64,000 bases of DNA from Limosilactobacillus antri DSM 16041. GTDB lineage: Bacteria > Bacillota > Bacilli > Lactobacillales > Lactobacillaceae. The stretch spans positions 646,583-710,582 of the forward strand of contig NZ_GG700733.1 of assembly GCF_000160835.1 (NCBI RefSeq), read 5' to 3'. Position numbers and translations under genes: made by a program. Positions 1 through 9,567 of the stretch are shown here, piece after piece; within the stretch, counting starts at the first letter, position 1; each line of letters opens with the position of its first letter. The notes beneath the pieces were generated by a model. That model saw nothing but the letters and a program-made list of their open reading frames with translations. It ran no database searches and had not been told where the DNA came from.

Positions 1-816
1 ATTAAGAAAATCAACGGTGTAAGTCTTCTGTAAAAGGGCATCACCCATGTATTTTTCATTCTTTAGGATTTTGGCCACGCTGCTAGAGCGCCAATTTTTT
101 GTTTTGCCACCGGTCAAGATACCATCAGCTTTGAGCGAATCGGCGATTTGTTTCATAGTCATTCCGTTTAGGTAGCTATAGAAGATCCGTTTAATGACCT
201 TGGCTTCCTCTGGTTCAATTACTAGATTTCCCTGAGCATCTTTGGTGTAACCGAGGAAGTGATTATGATTGACAAACACTTTACCTTGTTGGTAACGGTA
301 TTGAATCCCCATTTTGACGTTTTGCGATAAGGATTCACTTTCTTGTTGAGCAAGGGAAGCCATGATGGTAATCAGAACTTCACCTTTGGCATCCATGGTA
401 TTGATATTTTCTTTTTCAAAGAAGATTGCAACATTGATGGCTTTTAAGTCTCTGATATACTTCAGGCAATCAATAGTATTTCGAGCAAATCGGCTAATTG
501 ACTTGGTGACAATTAAGTCTATTTTACCGGCTTTACAGGCTGCAATCATTTTATTGAATTGTTCCCGTTTCTTGGTGTTGGTTCCGGAGATTCCATCATC
601 AGCATAGATACCTGCAAATTCCCAGGTGGGTTCCTTTTGAATTAGCTCTTTGTAGTGAGCTACCTGAGTTTCGTAGGAGCTAGCCTGCTCATCATAGTCG
701 GTTGAAACACGGCAATAAGCAGCTACCCGGAGCTTTTCAAAAGGTTGCGGACTACGTTGATGATGGACACTGTTTCCTTTTTGCTGATGGGCAGGAATAA
801 TGCGTACTTTACCCAA
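1..816 (-). CDS. Large serine recombinase, partial (3' end beyond window)
   Basis: Site-specific DNA recombinase of the large serine family, cut by the left edge of the window. Reading from a TTG start at 816, the N-terminal resolvase domain begins near residue 30 with the motif AAYCRVSTD, in which the Ser of RVS (about residue 38) is the nucleophile. A second core motif, [13 protein letters not shown], follows, and a Recombinase domain starts after about residue 180. The start overlaps the stop of the upstream recombinase by 8 nt, so the two are translationally coupled. The C-terminal zinc ribbon and coiled coil lie outside the window. TTG is chosen because it is the first start codon after the upstream gene and gives the usual short tail before the catalytic domain. 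Tandem large recombinases at the end of a phage-like element normally act in integration and excision. Confidence 0.85.
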   Translation of the reverse strand, partial: MGKVRIIPAHQQKGNSVHHQRSPQPFEKLRVAAYCRVSTDYDEQASSYETQVAHYKELIQKEPTWEFAGIYADDGISGTNTKKREQFNKMIAACKAGKIDLIVTKSISRFARNTIDCLKYIRDLKAINVAIFFEKENINTMDAKGEVLITIMASLAQQESESLSQNVKMGIQYRYQQGKVFVNHNHFLGYTKDAQGNLVIEPEEAKVIKRIFYSYLNGMTMKQIADSLKADGILTGGKTKNWRSSSVAKILKNEKYMGDALLQKTYTVDFLN

Positions 817-2467
817 TTAAATCACCTTCACTTTCGATAATGCTGTATAAATATTCGGCTTGCTTGATGGGCTCGTTGAAACGCTGCCTGATGATATTGC
901 GATAGAAGTGGTTGTTAATAGTGACAGCCTTGGTTAACTTCTCTGTTAACTTCAGCCCGCATTTTAGCTTAAAAACTACGATTGAACTATGTACTACAAT
1001 CTGTTGAACAAAATCCTGAAACGGAGTTTTATCAAATCCTGATAGTTCTTGATCTTGTTGGCACCAATGTAGTAAGGATCGTACATCTTCAAAACTGTTA
1101 GCCGAATCAGTATTTCTACTGTGGAGCTCCTTGGCCTTTTCACGGCACTGGTAGGTATCCTGTTCGAGCTGAGCCGTTTGGTTTACGTAGATAGACTTAT
1201 CTATCAGTCCTGATTGCATCAGTTCGGTTAACGTTTCAGCTTTATGGTTATTTGCTTTGATCCGTTCGGTTAAAGAATTTAGTCGACCGTGGGTGTCACT
1301 GTTAACCTGCACTTGCAAGTTTTCTAACAGTGGTTGTAATAAGAACTTCCTGCTGTAAACGAGTTTATTCATCATATTACAGAAAGCCACTTCTAGACTT
1401 GCTTCGGGAACTGCCTTAATTGGGCATTGTTTAGCCGATTTTAGATGCCTTTGACAAGCCCAGCAGATTTTATTTGGGCGTGTTTGCCGTTTAAAAGTAG
1501 TTCCACAATTACCACAGATGATTTTTCCAGAAAATAGGTAGTGATGTTGATACTTATGGCTATCAGTTTCGATATGGCGTTTTTGAGCCGCATCTTTAAG
1601 CAAAGCTTGAATCCGGTTAAAAGTTTCGTGGTTAACCAAACTAGGATGATGGTCCTCAATTAAGTACTGGGTGAGTTCACCTTGGTTAAAATGACGGTGA
1701 TATTGATCATCACGATAAGTCTTTTGACAGAGCATATCACCGGTGTAATTAATGTTTCGTAAGATGTTAATCACGGTGTTACTTCGCCATTGTCCACCAC
1801 GCTTTGTTGGTATGTGTTTATGACTCAATCCTTTAGCAATTTGACTAGCTGACATTCCCTTTGAAAATTGTTGAAAGATTTCTCGCACAATCCTGGCTTC
1901 AGCCCGATTGATGACTAAGTTGCCATCTTCAATTGAATATCCGTAGGGGGCTGAAGATACTCGAAATTTGCCACTAGCGAAACGTTGCCTAATTGCCCAG
2001 CGTAAATTTCCTGCAGTGGAATGAGATTCATCCTGAGCGATACTGCTGAGAATCGATAGAAATAATTCGCTAGCCATTGCTCCAGTATTAATGTGTTCCT
2101 TTTCAAAGATAATTGGAATGTTCAACTGCTGCAGTTCTCGAACTATTTGTAAACAGTCGGTAGTATTCCGTGATAAGCGGCTGACTGACTTTGTAACCAC
2201 GAGGTCAATTCGGTGATTATGACAGTCTGCCAGTAGTTCTTTTAAAGCATCACGCTTCGTTAGTTGGGTGCCTGAGATTCCTTCATCGTAATAGACCTTA
2301 GCTAATTGCCAGTCTGAATGATTACTGATGTATTCTTGGTAATGAATACGTTGATTTTCAAGACTTTCCAACTGTTCAATGTTGTCCGTTGAAACCCGAC
2401 AGTAGGCTGCCACCCGGAGTTGTTTAACATCACGTTGGTAGCTTTGAATTTTAGTAATGGTCGACAT
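809..2467 (-). CDS. Large serine recombinase (integrase)
   Basis: Complete large serine recombinase of 552 aa. The resolvase catalytic domain covers roughly residues 15-160, with [11 protein letters not shown] (nucleophile Ser26) and [17 protein letters not shown] Recombinase domain follows to about 290, then a zinc ribbon near 315-345 with CGNC and CWAC pairs, then a helical, coiled-coil-rich C-terminus. The length is normal for phage and ICE integrases of this class. A good GGAGG-type site precedes ATG at 2467. The gene overlaps the next recombinase at its 3' end. Such pairs sit at one end of an element and catalyse attP/attB recombination; which of the two integrates this element, and whether both are needed, cannot be told from sequence. 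Att sites are not visible because the left end is outside the window. Confidence 0.93.
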   Translation of the reverse strand: MSTITKIQSYQRDVKQLRVAAYCRVSTDNIEQLESLENQRIHYQEYISNHSDWQLAKVYYDEGISGTQLTKRDALKELLADCHNHRIDLVVTKSVSRLSRNTTDCLQIVRELQQLNIPIIFEKEHINTGAMASELFLSILSSIAQDESHSTAGNLRWAIRQRFASGKFRVSSAPYGYSIEDGNLVINRAEARIVREIFQQFSKGMSASQIAKGLSHKHIPTKRGGQWRSNTVINILRNINYTGDMLCQKTYRDDQYHRHFNQGELTQYLIEDHHPSLVNHETFNRIQALLKDAAQKRHIETDSHKYQHHYLFSGKIICGNCGTTFKRQTRPNKICWACQRHLKSAKQCPIKAVPEASLEVAFCNMMNKLVYSRKFLLQPLLENLQVQVNSDTHGRLNSLTERIKANNHKAETLTELMQSGLIDKSIYVNQTAQLEQDTYQCREKAKELHSRNTDSANSFEDVRSLLHWCQQDQELSGFDKTPFQDFVQQIVVHSSIVVFKLKCGLKLTEKLTKAVTINNHFYRNIIRQRFNEPIKQAEYLYSIIESEGDLIG

Positions 2468-2502
2468 GGTAACCCTCCTTTCGTCAGTGTGGTATGTTAG
2501 CT

Positions 2503-2736
2503 CTAGAACTTTGATGTATCAACGCTTCCGGGCCCCAATAATGACGGAAATGTTTGTTTATTTAAGGTATCAATGTCTTCAAATTCAGTGGTCGAGATTA
2601 ACCCCTTGTTGAGCAGACTTTGAATAATCTGTTTGGATTGTTGATAGTGTAAATCGTTCAATAATTGCTCGGAACTAATATTCTTATTTGTTGTTATTAG
2701 TGGTTGATGGGTTACTGGTTGTACTTTCTTTACCAT
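2503..2736 (-). CDS. Small SHOCT-like protein upstream of the recombinases
   Basis: A 77-aa protein with a disordered N-terminus and a C-terminal helical hairpin around residues 23-65, with the pattern SEQLLNDLHYQQSKQIIQSL followed by LINKGLIS-like and EFEDI segments. This resembles the short SHOCT-type oligomerisation domain often found beside large serine recombinases in Firmicutes elements. ATG at 2736 follows a strong TGGAGG site. It is the first gene after the terminator that closes the lysis module and lies 35 nt before the recombinase, so it probably belongs to the integration module. A role as recombination accessory or directionality factor is only an inference from position. Confidence 0.65.
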   Translation of the reverse strand: MVKKVQPVTHQPLITTNKNISSEQLLNDLHYQQSKQIIQSLLNKGLISTTEFEDIDTLNKQTFPSLLGPGSVDTSKF

Positions 2737-2754
2737 ATTTAATTACCTCCACTG

Positions 2755-2785
2755 ATAAGCCAGAACAAGCAGAAAAGTAAACCAT
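2755..2785. repeat. 31-nt dispersed repeat, copy 1
   Basis: This segment matches 17910-17940 in 24 of 31 ungapped positions by eye, with identical blocks of 10 (ATAAGCCAGA) and 11 (AAGTAAACCAT) bases at the same spacing. Both copies sit beside a minus-strand terminator hairpin in the phage-like element. On the minus strand each begins ATGGTTTACTTT. The function is unknown; a recognition site for an antitermination or regulatory factor is one possibility. Confidence 0.5.
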
Positions 2786-2792
2786 GGTAAAA

Positions 2793-2823
2793 GAAAAAAG
2801 CCTGCAGACCGGAGTCCACAGGC
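2793..2823 (-). terminator. Rho-independent terminator after the endolysin gene
   Basis: On the minus strand the sequence reads GCCTGTGGAC, loop TCCG, GTCTGCAGGC, then a run of T. The 10-bp stem starts just after the endolysin stop codon at 2829 and separates the lysis module from the SHOCT/recombinase module. Confidence 0.85.
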
Positions 2824-2828
2824 AAAAG

Positions 2829-3707
2829 TTACAATAATTGATTAACTCGTTTTTGAATTTGGGTGGGGTCATAGCCGGCTTGCTTCAAGCGGTTGATTCG
2901 TTCATTACCATTTCCCCAGGATCCTCGGATAACTTCGCGTGCAATTTGGTCAACTGACTTACGGTTCAAGAGACGGTTAACCTTTTCTTGGACCACCGCA
3001 TAGTCATAACCAGCAGCGGTTAAGAGCTGTTGACGATCGGTACCATTACCCCATTGACCATTTAAGACTTCAATAGCTAGCTCATCAGGGTTCTTCCTGG
3101 TAACTGGCTGCTTTTTGTTAATGACAGCTGCGTAGTCAATGTAGGCATAATCTAGATCACAGTTGCCATTGACACCTGGAACAGAACCAGTAGAGGAATG
3201 TTGCCAGATTCCGTAATTACCATTGTAGTTACAACACGGACCATATTCAGCCACCCAGACGGCATAGCGTTGAGCGACGGAAGGTGAAATGTAATTTTGC
3301 AGTGGTGATCGCGAAATATACAGTCCGGCATAGCAACCGTTTTGTTCCAAAACACTACAAAAGCTTTTCACTAAGCTATCACAGAAGTTACGACCATTGG
3401 CAAACTGCCACTTTTCTTCTAAGTCAAAGTAGATTGGAAAATCAAAATGACGATTACCAAGGACGGTTAAACAGGCCCGGGCTTCATTGGCTGCATCAGC
3501 GGGAGAAACGGCATAGGAATACCAGTAGGCACCCACTTGTAAACCAGCTGCTTTGGCTTGGGTATAATGTTCTGCAAAGTAACGGTCTTCTTGGCTTGCT
3601 GACCGACCATAACCAGCTCGGATTAGAACGAATTTAACACCACTTGCTTTGACTGCATTGAAATCCACATGGCCTTGCCATTCAGAAACATCAATTCCAG
3701 AAATCAT
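2829..3707 (-). CDS. Phage endolysin, GH25 muramidase with two CW_7-type repeats
   Basis: Cell-wall hydrolase of 292 aa that cuts the N-acetylmuramic acid beta-1,4 linkage in peptidoglycan at lysis. The GH25 barrel spans residues 1 to about 195; the hallmark DVSEWQG near residue 6 and the catalytic pair in PIYFDLEEKW (Asp95, Glu97) are both present. Two C-terminal repeats of about 40 aa (residues 208-247 and 252-292) share WGNG, AGYD and the ending VN-LL, matching the CW_7 wall-binding repeat known from the Cpl-7 lysin. There is no signal peptide, consistent with release by the holin gene whose stop overlaps this start. The gene is followed by a strong terminator. Confidence 0.95.
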   Translation of the reverse strand: MISGIDVSEWQGHVDFNAVKASGVKFVLIRAGYGRSASQEDRYFAEHYTQAKAAGLQVGAYWYSYAVSPADAANEARACLTVLGNRHFDFPIYFDLEEKWQFANGRNFCDSLVKSFCSVLEQNGCYAGLYISRSPLQNYISPSVAQRYAVWVAEYGPCCNYNGNYGIWQHSSTGSVPGVNGNCDLDYAYIDYAAVINKKQPVTRKNPDELAIEVLNGQWGNGTDRQQLLTAAGYDYAVVQEKVNRLLNRKSVDQIAREVIRGSWGNGNERINRLKQAGYDPTQIQKRVNQLL

Positions 3708-4117
3708 TGATGATCACCATCCTTATCATGTAATTGTTGGAGGACACTCTTTAACTTATCGGGCACAGGTAGACCTAAGCGACTGGTATTTTCTAGTAAT
3801 GAAATGCCCTCATTAGAGATATAGAAGAAAATTGTAGCAGTACGGATCGCTGAACCATTCTTTAATAGGTAAATATCAAGGCAATGTGCAATACCGACCA
3901 ATAATAGAATTAGCACTTTGCGCGTAAGCCCACGAAAGCCAATTTCACTGGAGAGTTTATGTTCGTTAATGGCACAAAGTACTCCGGTGATATAGTCCAC
4001 TACCATGAAAATGAGTAGAACATATAGAAAACCATCCAGTCCGCCTAAGAACCAGCCGAGGAAAGCCCCAATTGCACCAAAGCATGAATTAATTACTGTT
4101 AAACTAGTTGTCTTCAT
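3704..4117 (-). CDS. Phage holin, holin_4 / TcdE-like family
   Basis: Small membrane protein of about 137 aa that would form lesions in the membrane to release the endolysin. Hydrophobic segments are seen around residues 12-45 (GAIGAFLGWFLGG and FLYVLLIFMVVDYITGVLCA) and 68-85 (VLILLLVGIAHCLDIYLL). The motif DYITGVL-A-NEHKLSS and the later FFYISNEGISLLEN are typical of the family. The start is taken as ATG 4117 (ATG 4126 is possible); longer readings only extend into the upstream gene. It overlaps the end of the head-closure gene by 14 nt and the endolysin start by 4 nt. Direct coupling of a head gene to the holin, with no tail genes between, is the most unusual feature of the element. Confidence 0.85.
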   Translation of the reverse strand: MKTTSLTVINSCFGAIGAFLGWFLGGLDGFLYVLLIFMVVDYITGVLCAINEHKLSSEIGFRGLTRKVLILLLVGIAHCLDIYLLKNGSAIRTATIFFYISNEGISLLENTSRLGLPVPDKLKSVLQQLHDKDGDHQ

Positions 4118-4487
4118 TCGGATCATCAACTCCTCTCGAATATTCAGCCTTAATTTCCAGATACTCATGGTTGTACTTAACGTCATCAATAAAGCCAATA
4201 TTGTAGCCACGACCTTCAAACCAAATGTTGGTTTCTTCGTCAACATCATCACGGTATCGGATGATGAATGACAGTTGTTTTTCCAATTTCACCGTGACCG
4301 CTGTGTAGTATTCCTGACCGTGTAGGGCAGAAACTTTTGCCCACACATCGCCTAAGCGAACATCCTTGTACATCGACATTCCGGTATTAGGATTTTCGCC
4401 GACATATTTCTTTTTCATCAGCGTAATGCGGCGATCTAGTTCACCAATATCAGCAATCTTACTGACCCGTTTATTTTGCTGTTGCAT
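4104..4487 (-). CDS. Phage head closure / head-tail adaptor protein (SPP1 gp16-like)
   Basis: A 127-aa beta-rich protein with the family signature near the N-terminus (IGELDRRITLMKK) and the later pattern DVWAKVSALHGQEYYTA and FIIRYRDDVDEETNIWFEGRGYNIG. Head-closure proteins of this family cap the connector on filled heads and give the docking site for a tail. Its ATG overlaps the preceding connector gene by 1 nt (TAATG). In ordinary siphoviruses this gene is followed by gp10-like, tail-terminator and major tail genes; here it is followed at once by the holin. It is therefore the last structural gene of the element. Confidence 0.88.
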   Translation of the reverse strand: MQQQNKRVSKIADIGELDRRITLMKKKYVGENPNTGMSMYKDVRLGDVWAKVSALHGQEYYTAVTVKLEKQLSFIIRYRDDVDEETNIWFEGRGYNIGFIDDVKYNHEYLEIKAEYSRGVDDPNEDN

Positions 4488-4765
4488 TAAAATTCCTCCT
4501 TCCGGTAAGGGGACAAGATAGCCCGAAGAAACTTGATCATGGCATCAAAATCAGCCGTTTCCCGATATTCGTAAAGGTAAGCTACGGTATAGAGAATCGC
4601 GGTATGAATATCATCAGGGAGAGAATCAAATGCTGATAGAGGCTGACGAAGGACATTTTCGACGGTAGCAGTCGCCGATCCAATCAACTTTGTGATGAGG
4701 TCATCTTCAACAGTGTTATCAACTCTTAGGTAGGCTTTTGCTTCGGCCAAAGTAATAGCAGCCAC
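4487..4765 (-). CDS. Phage head-tail connector protein (gp6-like)
   Basis: A 92-aa helical protein matching the HK97 gp6-type connector: LAEAKAYLRVDNTVEDDLI at the N-terminus, then a helix with IGSATATVENVL, and a C-terminal segment HTAILYTVAYLYEYRE. Known members form a ring under the portal and complete the head after DNA packaging. It lies between the capsid gene and the head-closure gene, the usual order. The start follows a GAAAGGACTGATG context and the stop overlaps the next ATG. Confidence 0.88.
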   Translation of the reverse strand: MAAITLAEAKAYLRVDNTVEDDLITKLIGSATATVENVLRQPLSAFDSLPDDIHTAILYTVAYLYEYRETADFDAMIKFLRAILSPYRKEEF

Positions 4766-4781
4766 ATTTCATCAGTCCTTT

Positions 4782-5960
4782 CTACTTAGCAGCCATGGCA
4801 AGAGTTTTAATGGCTTCTGGGAGGATGACTTTGCCATCTACTCGTTGCGAGCCCAAGAAACCGACTTGACCAGTTACAGCATAAAGTTCATTAAGTCGTT
4901 TAAAGGTTCGACCTTGACGATCAGCAATCCAATAGTAATTGAAATCACCAAAGAGCACTGGTTTATTAGATGCGGCCATGGATGGCATGAACGGACTAGT
5001 ATAAACTGGGCAATTGAGGATTCGATCTGGTTGGCCAGCTTGAACAGAAGGCTGCCAGATATATTGACCATTGTTATCCTTCATTTTGCGAATGGTTTTC
5101 ACGGTATCATCATTCATTAAGAAAACAGCATTTTGACGGTATGGTGCTCTTAAGGAATAGAAAAGTTCGATCAAATCATCAAAAGTCAATGTATCGGCCT
5201 TAGCAGCTGTGGATCCCGCAGACGCACCATTAGTGTCGGTTAAGATACCAGTTGGTTGGCCAGTGCCGGTACCCGTTAGGAAGGCTTGTTCTTCAGCATT
5301 ACCAAGTCGACGACCAAATTCATCAGATAAATAGGACATCAAGTCGAAGGCGGAGTCATTCAGTAGTTCTTCCGATACCTTGATCAGAGTCCCCAATTTG
5401 TGAGCACTGAGGGATACTTGACTAAATTGAGTATTAGATTCTGTGTAGGCTGCTTCTTCCTCGAGCCAAGCAGCTGTTCCTTCGCTCGCAACAACCGGAA
5501 TCTTATGTTCACCGCTATTGGTTTGAATGACATGGCTGATGGTTCGCAGGACGTTGGCTTCTTGAAGCTTTTGAATCAGTTGATTTTCAAACTCATTTGG
5601 CACTAGGAAGCCACCATCTGGATCCGTACCTTCTTTTAGTGCATCAACGACCGCATGACCACGCATCATTTGCCAAAAGTTCTGCGCATAAGCATCCTGA
5701 CCCTTTGGTAATTCTCCAGCAGTCGGGGTATTAGTAAGGGCTTTAGTTGTGGGCTGATTGAGTTCTGCTTCAATTTGGGCTTGCTTATGGAGCCGATCGA
5801 TTTCCTTACCCAAGTTGACGACGTCTTGTTCCATCTTTTCGTAGGTAGCGTTGTCCTCAGCAGAAAGTACATCAACTTCTTTTTGTTTAGTGTCCAGGAA
5901 ATACTTTGCTTGCTTCCAAATACGGGCACGCTTTTCTTGTAATTCAGTAATCTTGTTCAT
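4782..5960 (-). CDS. Phage major capsid protein, HK97 fold
   Basis: A 392-aa capsid subunit. Residues 1 to about 105 form a charged, coiled-coil-like region (LDTKQKEVDVLSAEDNATYEKM...) expected to be the delta/scaffold domain removed by the adjacent protease. The HK97 shell domain follows, with GGFLVPNEFENQLIQKL, KVSEELLNDSAFDLMSYL and the C-terminal YAVTGQVGFLGSQRVDGKVI typical of the family. It builds the icosahedral head. The length is normal, which argues that the element makes full heads rather than being random decay. A strong site (TAGGAGGAACTTACC) precedes ATG at 5960. Confidence 0.95.
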   Translation of the reverse strand: MNKITELQEKRARIWKQAKYFLDTKQKEVDVLSAEDNATYEKMEQDVVNLGKEIDRLHKQAQIEAELNQPTTKALTNTPTAGELPKGQDAYAQNFWQMMRGHAVVDALKEGTDPDGGFLVPNEFENQLIQKLQEANVLRTISHVIQTNSGEHKIPVVASEGTAAWLEEEAAYTESNTQFSQVSLSAHKLGTLIKVSEELLNDSAFDLMSYLSDEFGRRLGNAEEQAFLTGTGTGQPTGILTDTNGASAGSTAAKADTLTFDDLIELFYSLRAPYRQNAVFLMNDDTVKTIRKMKDNNGQYIWQPSVQAGQPDRILNCPVYTSPFMPSMAASNKPVLFGDFNYYWIADRQGRTFKRLNELYAVTGQVGFLGSQRVDGKVILPEAIKTLAMAAK

Positions 5961-5978
5961 TGGTAAGTTCCTCCTAAA

Positions 5979-6650
5979 TTAGTGTGATAACAAAGAAAGC
6001 CGCTTTTGCAGCGACTTTACAGAAATAGTAGATTTTGCTTTAGGCTTGAGTTTATTCAATAACACCAGGTCAGATTGCTTATCGGAATACGAGTAACAAT
6101 CTGTGACATTCTTATTGTCACCCAGCATGGCATCAGCAAAGCCTAATTCGATAGCTTTATTGACGTTCATCCAAGTTTCGTTATCCATCATTGTTGAAAT
6201 CTTTTCACGGGGCAGGTTGGTTTTCAGCTCATAGGCATTGATGATCGACTCCTTGGTTTCAGCTAGCATTTGCGCAGCGTGGTCGAGATCTCTTTCTTGA
6301 CCGCCGACAATAGTCAGTGGATTGTGGATCATTAGCATAGCCGCAGGAGCCATTGAAACAGTAGTTCCAGCCATCGCAATTACCGAAGCAGCAGATGCCG
6401 CAATACCTGAGATTTTGACATTGACTTCATTCGGGTAATTCATCAGCATGGTATAAATTTGACTGGCAGCGGTACAATCACCACCAGGGGAGTTCAGCCA
6501 GAGATCGATTGGATCCTGACTTTCATTAAGTTCGTCTTGGAATACCTGTGGTGAAACATCGTCATGCACCCAGCTATCAGGAGCAATTACCCCAGAGATA
6601 GCTAGTTGCCGCTGATCACCATTTTGTTTCCAGTTCCAGAAACGTTTCAT
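5979..6650 (-). CDS. ClpP-like head maturation (prohead) protease
   Basis: A 223-aa serine protease of the ClpP/crotonase fold that would cleave the capsid delta domain during head assembly. The motif LWLNSPGGDCTAASQIYTML marks the oxyanion region, SGIAASAASVIAMAG carries the catalytic Ser (about residue 86) and MLMIHNPL the catalytic His (about 109); the third acid is probably in the DLDHAAQML helix. It overlaps the portal stop by 4 nt (ATGA) and precedes the capsid gene, the standard portal-protease-capsid order of HK97-type phages. Confidence 0.94.
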   Translation of the reverse strand: MKRFWNWKQNGDQRQLAISGVIAPDSWVHDDVSPQVFQDELNESQDPIDLWLNSPGGDCTAASQIYTMLMNYPNEVNVKISGIAASAASVIAMAGTTVSMAPAAMLMIHNPLTIVGGQERDLDHAAQMLAETKESIINAYELKTNLPREKISTMMDNETWMNVNKAIELGFADAMLGDNKNVTDCYSYSDKQSDLVLLNKLKPKAKSTISVKSLQKRLSLLSH

Positions 6651-7912
6651 TCTTTTGGTTCCTCACTTTCTTTGGTTGTTTGCGTGTTATAGAAATTACC
6701 GGCTTGGTTAAGTGGCAGCATATTGCCATTTACCAAGTATTCGTCACCGCCTTCATTAGTAGGGATGCGGTTTAGATCTTCAAGTTCCCGAATATCGTTT
6801 GCGGACAACCAGCCATTTTGGCGCCCAATGGCATAGCCGTTCATGCGACTTTCGTAGTCACCGCGCAGAAGGCCATCAACGTTGAACTTAACGAAATATT
6901 TTCGTTGATCATCAGCGGACAGTAGCTGTTGATTCATAGCTTGTTCCCAGCGAATACACCAAGGGTTCAGGGTGTACTTTACAAATTCTAGTGATTGTTG
7001 CTCGATATTTGAGAAAGTCGAACGATCTAGGTCACCAACCATATGCGGTGGTACACGAAAAATTCTGGCAATTTCGTCGAGTTGGAATTTTCGAGTATCA
7101 AGAAATTGCGCTTGGTCGGGTGGAATGGAAAGCTGGTGAAAAGTCATTCCTTCTTCCAAGACAGCAATGCTGTGATTATTAGATCCCGAAAATTGTGACT
7201 GCCAACTTTTCCGAAGCCGTTCAGGGTCTTTAACTACATTAGGGTGCTCGAGAACACCACCAGGCGTGGCATCATTTTTGAAGAAAGTGGCTCCATATTG
7301 TTCGGCAGCCATGGATAATCCAATCGCATTCTTAGCCATAGCAATAGGGCTGTAGCCGATCAAGCCATCAAATCCTAACCCTGCGATATGAAGGACTTCA
7401 TCGGACAAGAGAATTACTTGCTTCGATTTATTTTTTGCCTGGTAATCATCGTAGTTGCGAGTATAGGTGTAGTAGATTTCACCGTTGGCAGCACGGTTAA
7501 CGTCCATTCGATCAGGCATCAAAGGATAGAGCCCAGTGATCTCGCCTTGACCGTTTCGAATGATTTGTGCATAGGCGTTACCCCACAGCAATAAATGGTT
7601 CATCATGGTTTCACGAAAGATAAAACTGGTCATTTCTGGATTTGGCGCATCATGAAGCAAAAAATAAAGCGGGTGGTTAATTGCTCGCTGTTTACCACCA
7701 TCGTTGGTGTATTGATAAATGCGGAGTGGCAGTTCAGCTAATCCTTCAGCCAAGACTCGCACACAAGCATAAACTACTGTATTCTGCATTGCGGTGCGTT
7801 CGGTCACATTTTGGCCAGCCATCGAACTGCCGAAGAAAAATGACATGGTGCTGGATAGGGTATTTTGGGGTGAAGCTTTATTAGTATGGAACAATTTATT
7901 AAATAGACTCAT
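6647..7912 (-). CDS. Phage portal protein (HK97 family)
   Basis: A 421-aa portal subunit; the dodecamer sits at one head vertex, docks the terminase and is the DNA channel. Family features include TERTAMQNTVVYACVRVLAEGLAELPLRIYQ near residue 40, NHLLLWGNAYAQIIRNGQGEI around 110, and the later EIARIFRVPPHMVGDLDRSTFSNIEQQSLEFV. The length is typical. It starts with ATG after GGAGTTGATGCC and its stop overlaps the protease start, so the two are translationally coupled. Confidence 0.95.
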   Translation of the reverse strand: MSLFNKLFHTNKASPQNTLSSTMSFFFGSSMAGQNVTERTAMQNTVVYACVRVLAEGLAELPLRIYQYTNDGGKQRAINHPLYFLLHDAPNPEMTSFIFRETMMNHLLLWGNAYAQIIRNGQGEITGLYPLMPDRMDVNRAANGEIYYTYTRNYDDYQAKNKSKQVILLSDEVLHIAGLGFDGLIGYSPIAMAKNAIGLSMAAEQYGATFFKNDATPGGVLEHPNVVKDPERLRKSWQSQFSGSNNHSIAVLEEGMTFHQLSIPPDQAQFLDTRKFQLDEIARIFRVPPHMVGDLDRSTFSNIEQQSLEFVKYTLNPWCIRWEQAMNQQLLSADDQRKYFVKFNVDGLLRGDYESRMNGYAIGRQNGWLSANDIRELEDLNRIPTNEGGDEYLVNGNMLPLNQAGNFYNTQTTKESEEPKE

Positions 7913-7940
7913 GGCATCAACTCCTTTCAGTTTTTCGTAA

Positions 7941-9539
7941 TTACAACATTAATAGACCTCGACCATCATAAACAGAGTCACCATTATCCTCATTTCGGAT
8001 AGCACGATCCAGTCCCATAATGGTGGCCACTACACCATCAATTTTTTCAGTTGACTTAGCTTTGTCAGGTTTAATATTCCCAGCTGGGTCAGTGCGGATA
8101 TAGATATTATCCATCATCCAACGCAAGACCGGATGACCGCCATGAGCGATCTTCTTTTCCAGAGTTAATCGCATTAGTTCTTTAGTTGGAGGCGTCATGT
8201 CCTTAAATCCCTGGCCAAATGGGACCACGGTGAATCCCATACCTTCAAGATTTTGAACCATTTCGACAGCTCCCCACCGATCGAAGGCAATTTCACGAAT
8301 GTGATATTTCTTTCCCAGATCATCAATAAAGTGTTCAATGAAGCCATAGTGGACGACATTACCTTCCGTGGTTTGTAGATATCCCTGCTGCTTCCAAATA
8401 TCGTAGGGGACATGATCACGGCGAACCCGCAAATCAACGTTATCCTCGGGAATCCAGAAGTAAGGTAGCAGGGTGTAACCTTCTGAATCATCTCTAGGAG
8501 GAAACACCAGTACAAAAGCCGTAATATCAGTAGTTGATGACAGGTCAAGACCACCATAGCAATCGCGGCCACGTAATTCATCGGGATCAACAGGAAAGGC
8601 ACAAGCATCCCATTTGTCCATCGGCATCCATCGAACATCTTGCTTCACCCACTGATTTAACCGTAGTTGTCGGAAGGTGTTCTCTTCAGCCGGATTCTCC
8701 TTAGCTGAATTATAAGCATCCTTAACCTTCTCCATCTTGACGGTAATACCCAGGGAGGGATTAGCTTTCTTCCAAACTTCAGGACTCGACCAATCTTCAT
8801 CACGCCCGGCACCGTAAATAACCGGATAAAAACGGGGGTCATGTTTACGGCCCTTCATGATGTCGATTGCTTTTTGATGAACCTGGTAACAGATAGAGTG
8901 TTCATCATTACCGGCAGTCGTGATTAAAAAGTAGAGCGGCTGCGTTCGAGCATCGCCGGAACCCTTAGTCATGACGTCGTAGAGTTTACGATTGGGTTGA
9001 GTGTGTAATTCATCAAAAATTACTCCTGACACGTTGAAACCGTGCTTGGAATAAGCATCAGCAGATAGGACTTGATAAAAACTATTAGTTGGCTCGTAGA
9101 TCAGCCGTTTTTGGGAAGCGAGGATCTTACAACGCTTTTTTAAGGCTGGGTTCATCCGCACCATATCAGCGGCGACGTCAAAAACAATGGCGGCCTGCTG
9201 GCGATCAGCAGCACAACCATAAACTTCTGCACGTTCTTCACCATCAGCGCAGCAAAGCAGTAGAGCAACAGCCGCCGCCAGTTCTGATTTGCCTTGCTTT
9301 TTTGGAATTTCGACGTAAGCAGTATTGAATTGACGATACCCATCAGGTTTTAAGATGCCAAAAATGTCGCGAATAATTTTTTCCTGCCAGTCAATGAGGT
9401 CAAAAGGCTTACCCGCCCAGGTTCCCTTGGTATGGCATAGGCATTCGATAAATGAAACTGCAAAATCAGCTGCGTCTTTGTTATAAGTAGAGTCCTTGGC
9501 CATGAACCTAGTTGGCTTGTAATCTTTTAGTTTTCGCAA
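7941..9539 (-). CDS. terL: Terminase large subunit
   Basis: DNA-packaging motor and nuclease of about 532 aa. The N-terminal ATPase has a variant Walker A in YVEIPKKQGKSELAAAVALLL and a Walker B-like segment GVIFDELHTQ. The C-terminal RNase H-like nuclease has GGLDLSSTTDITAFVLVF (first acidic residue) and EIAFDRWG. TTG at 9539 is preferred because it follows an AAAGGA site and family members commonly start RKLKDYKPT; a TTG at 9560 would add seven residues with no ribosome site. A strong terminator lies just upstream (9568-9597), so packaging and head genes may depend on readthrough or on a promoter near there. Confidence 0.93.
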   Translation of the reverse strand: MRKLKDYKPTRFMAKDSTYNKDAADFAVSFIECLCHTKGTWAGKPFDLIDWQEKIIRDIFGILKPDGYRQFNTAYVEIPKKQGKSELAAAVALLLCCADGEERAEVYGCAADRQQAAIVFDVAADMVRMNPALKKRCKILASQKRLIYEPTNSFYQVLSADAYSKHGFNVSGVIFDELHTQPNRKLYDVMTKGSGDARTQPLYFLITTAGNDEHSICYQVHQKAIDIMKGRKHDPRFYPVIYGAGRDEDWSSPEVWKKANPSLGITVKMEKVKDAYNSAKENPAEENTFRQLRLNQWVKQDVRWMPMDKWDACAFPVDPDELRGRDCYGGLDLSSTTDITAFVLVFPPRDDSEGYTLLPYFWIPEDNVDLRVRRDHVPYDIWKQQGYLQTTEGNVVHYGFIEHFIDDLGKKYHIREIAFDRWGAVEMVQNLEGMGFTVVPFGQGFKDMTPPTKELMRLTLEKKIAHGGHPVLRWMMDNIYIRTDPAGNIKPDKAKSTEKIDGVVATIMGLDRAIRNEDNGDSVYDGRGLLML

Positions 9540-9567
9540 GAGGGCATCACATCCTTTCAATTGTACT

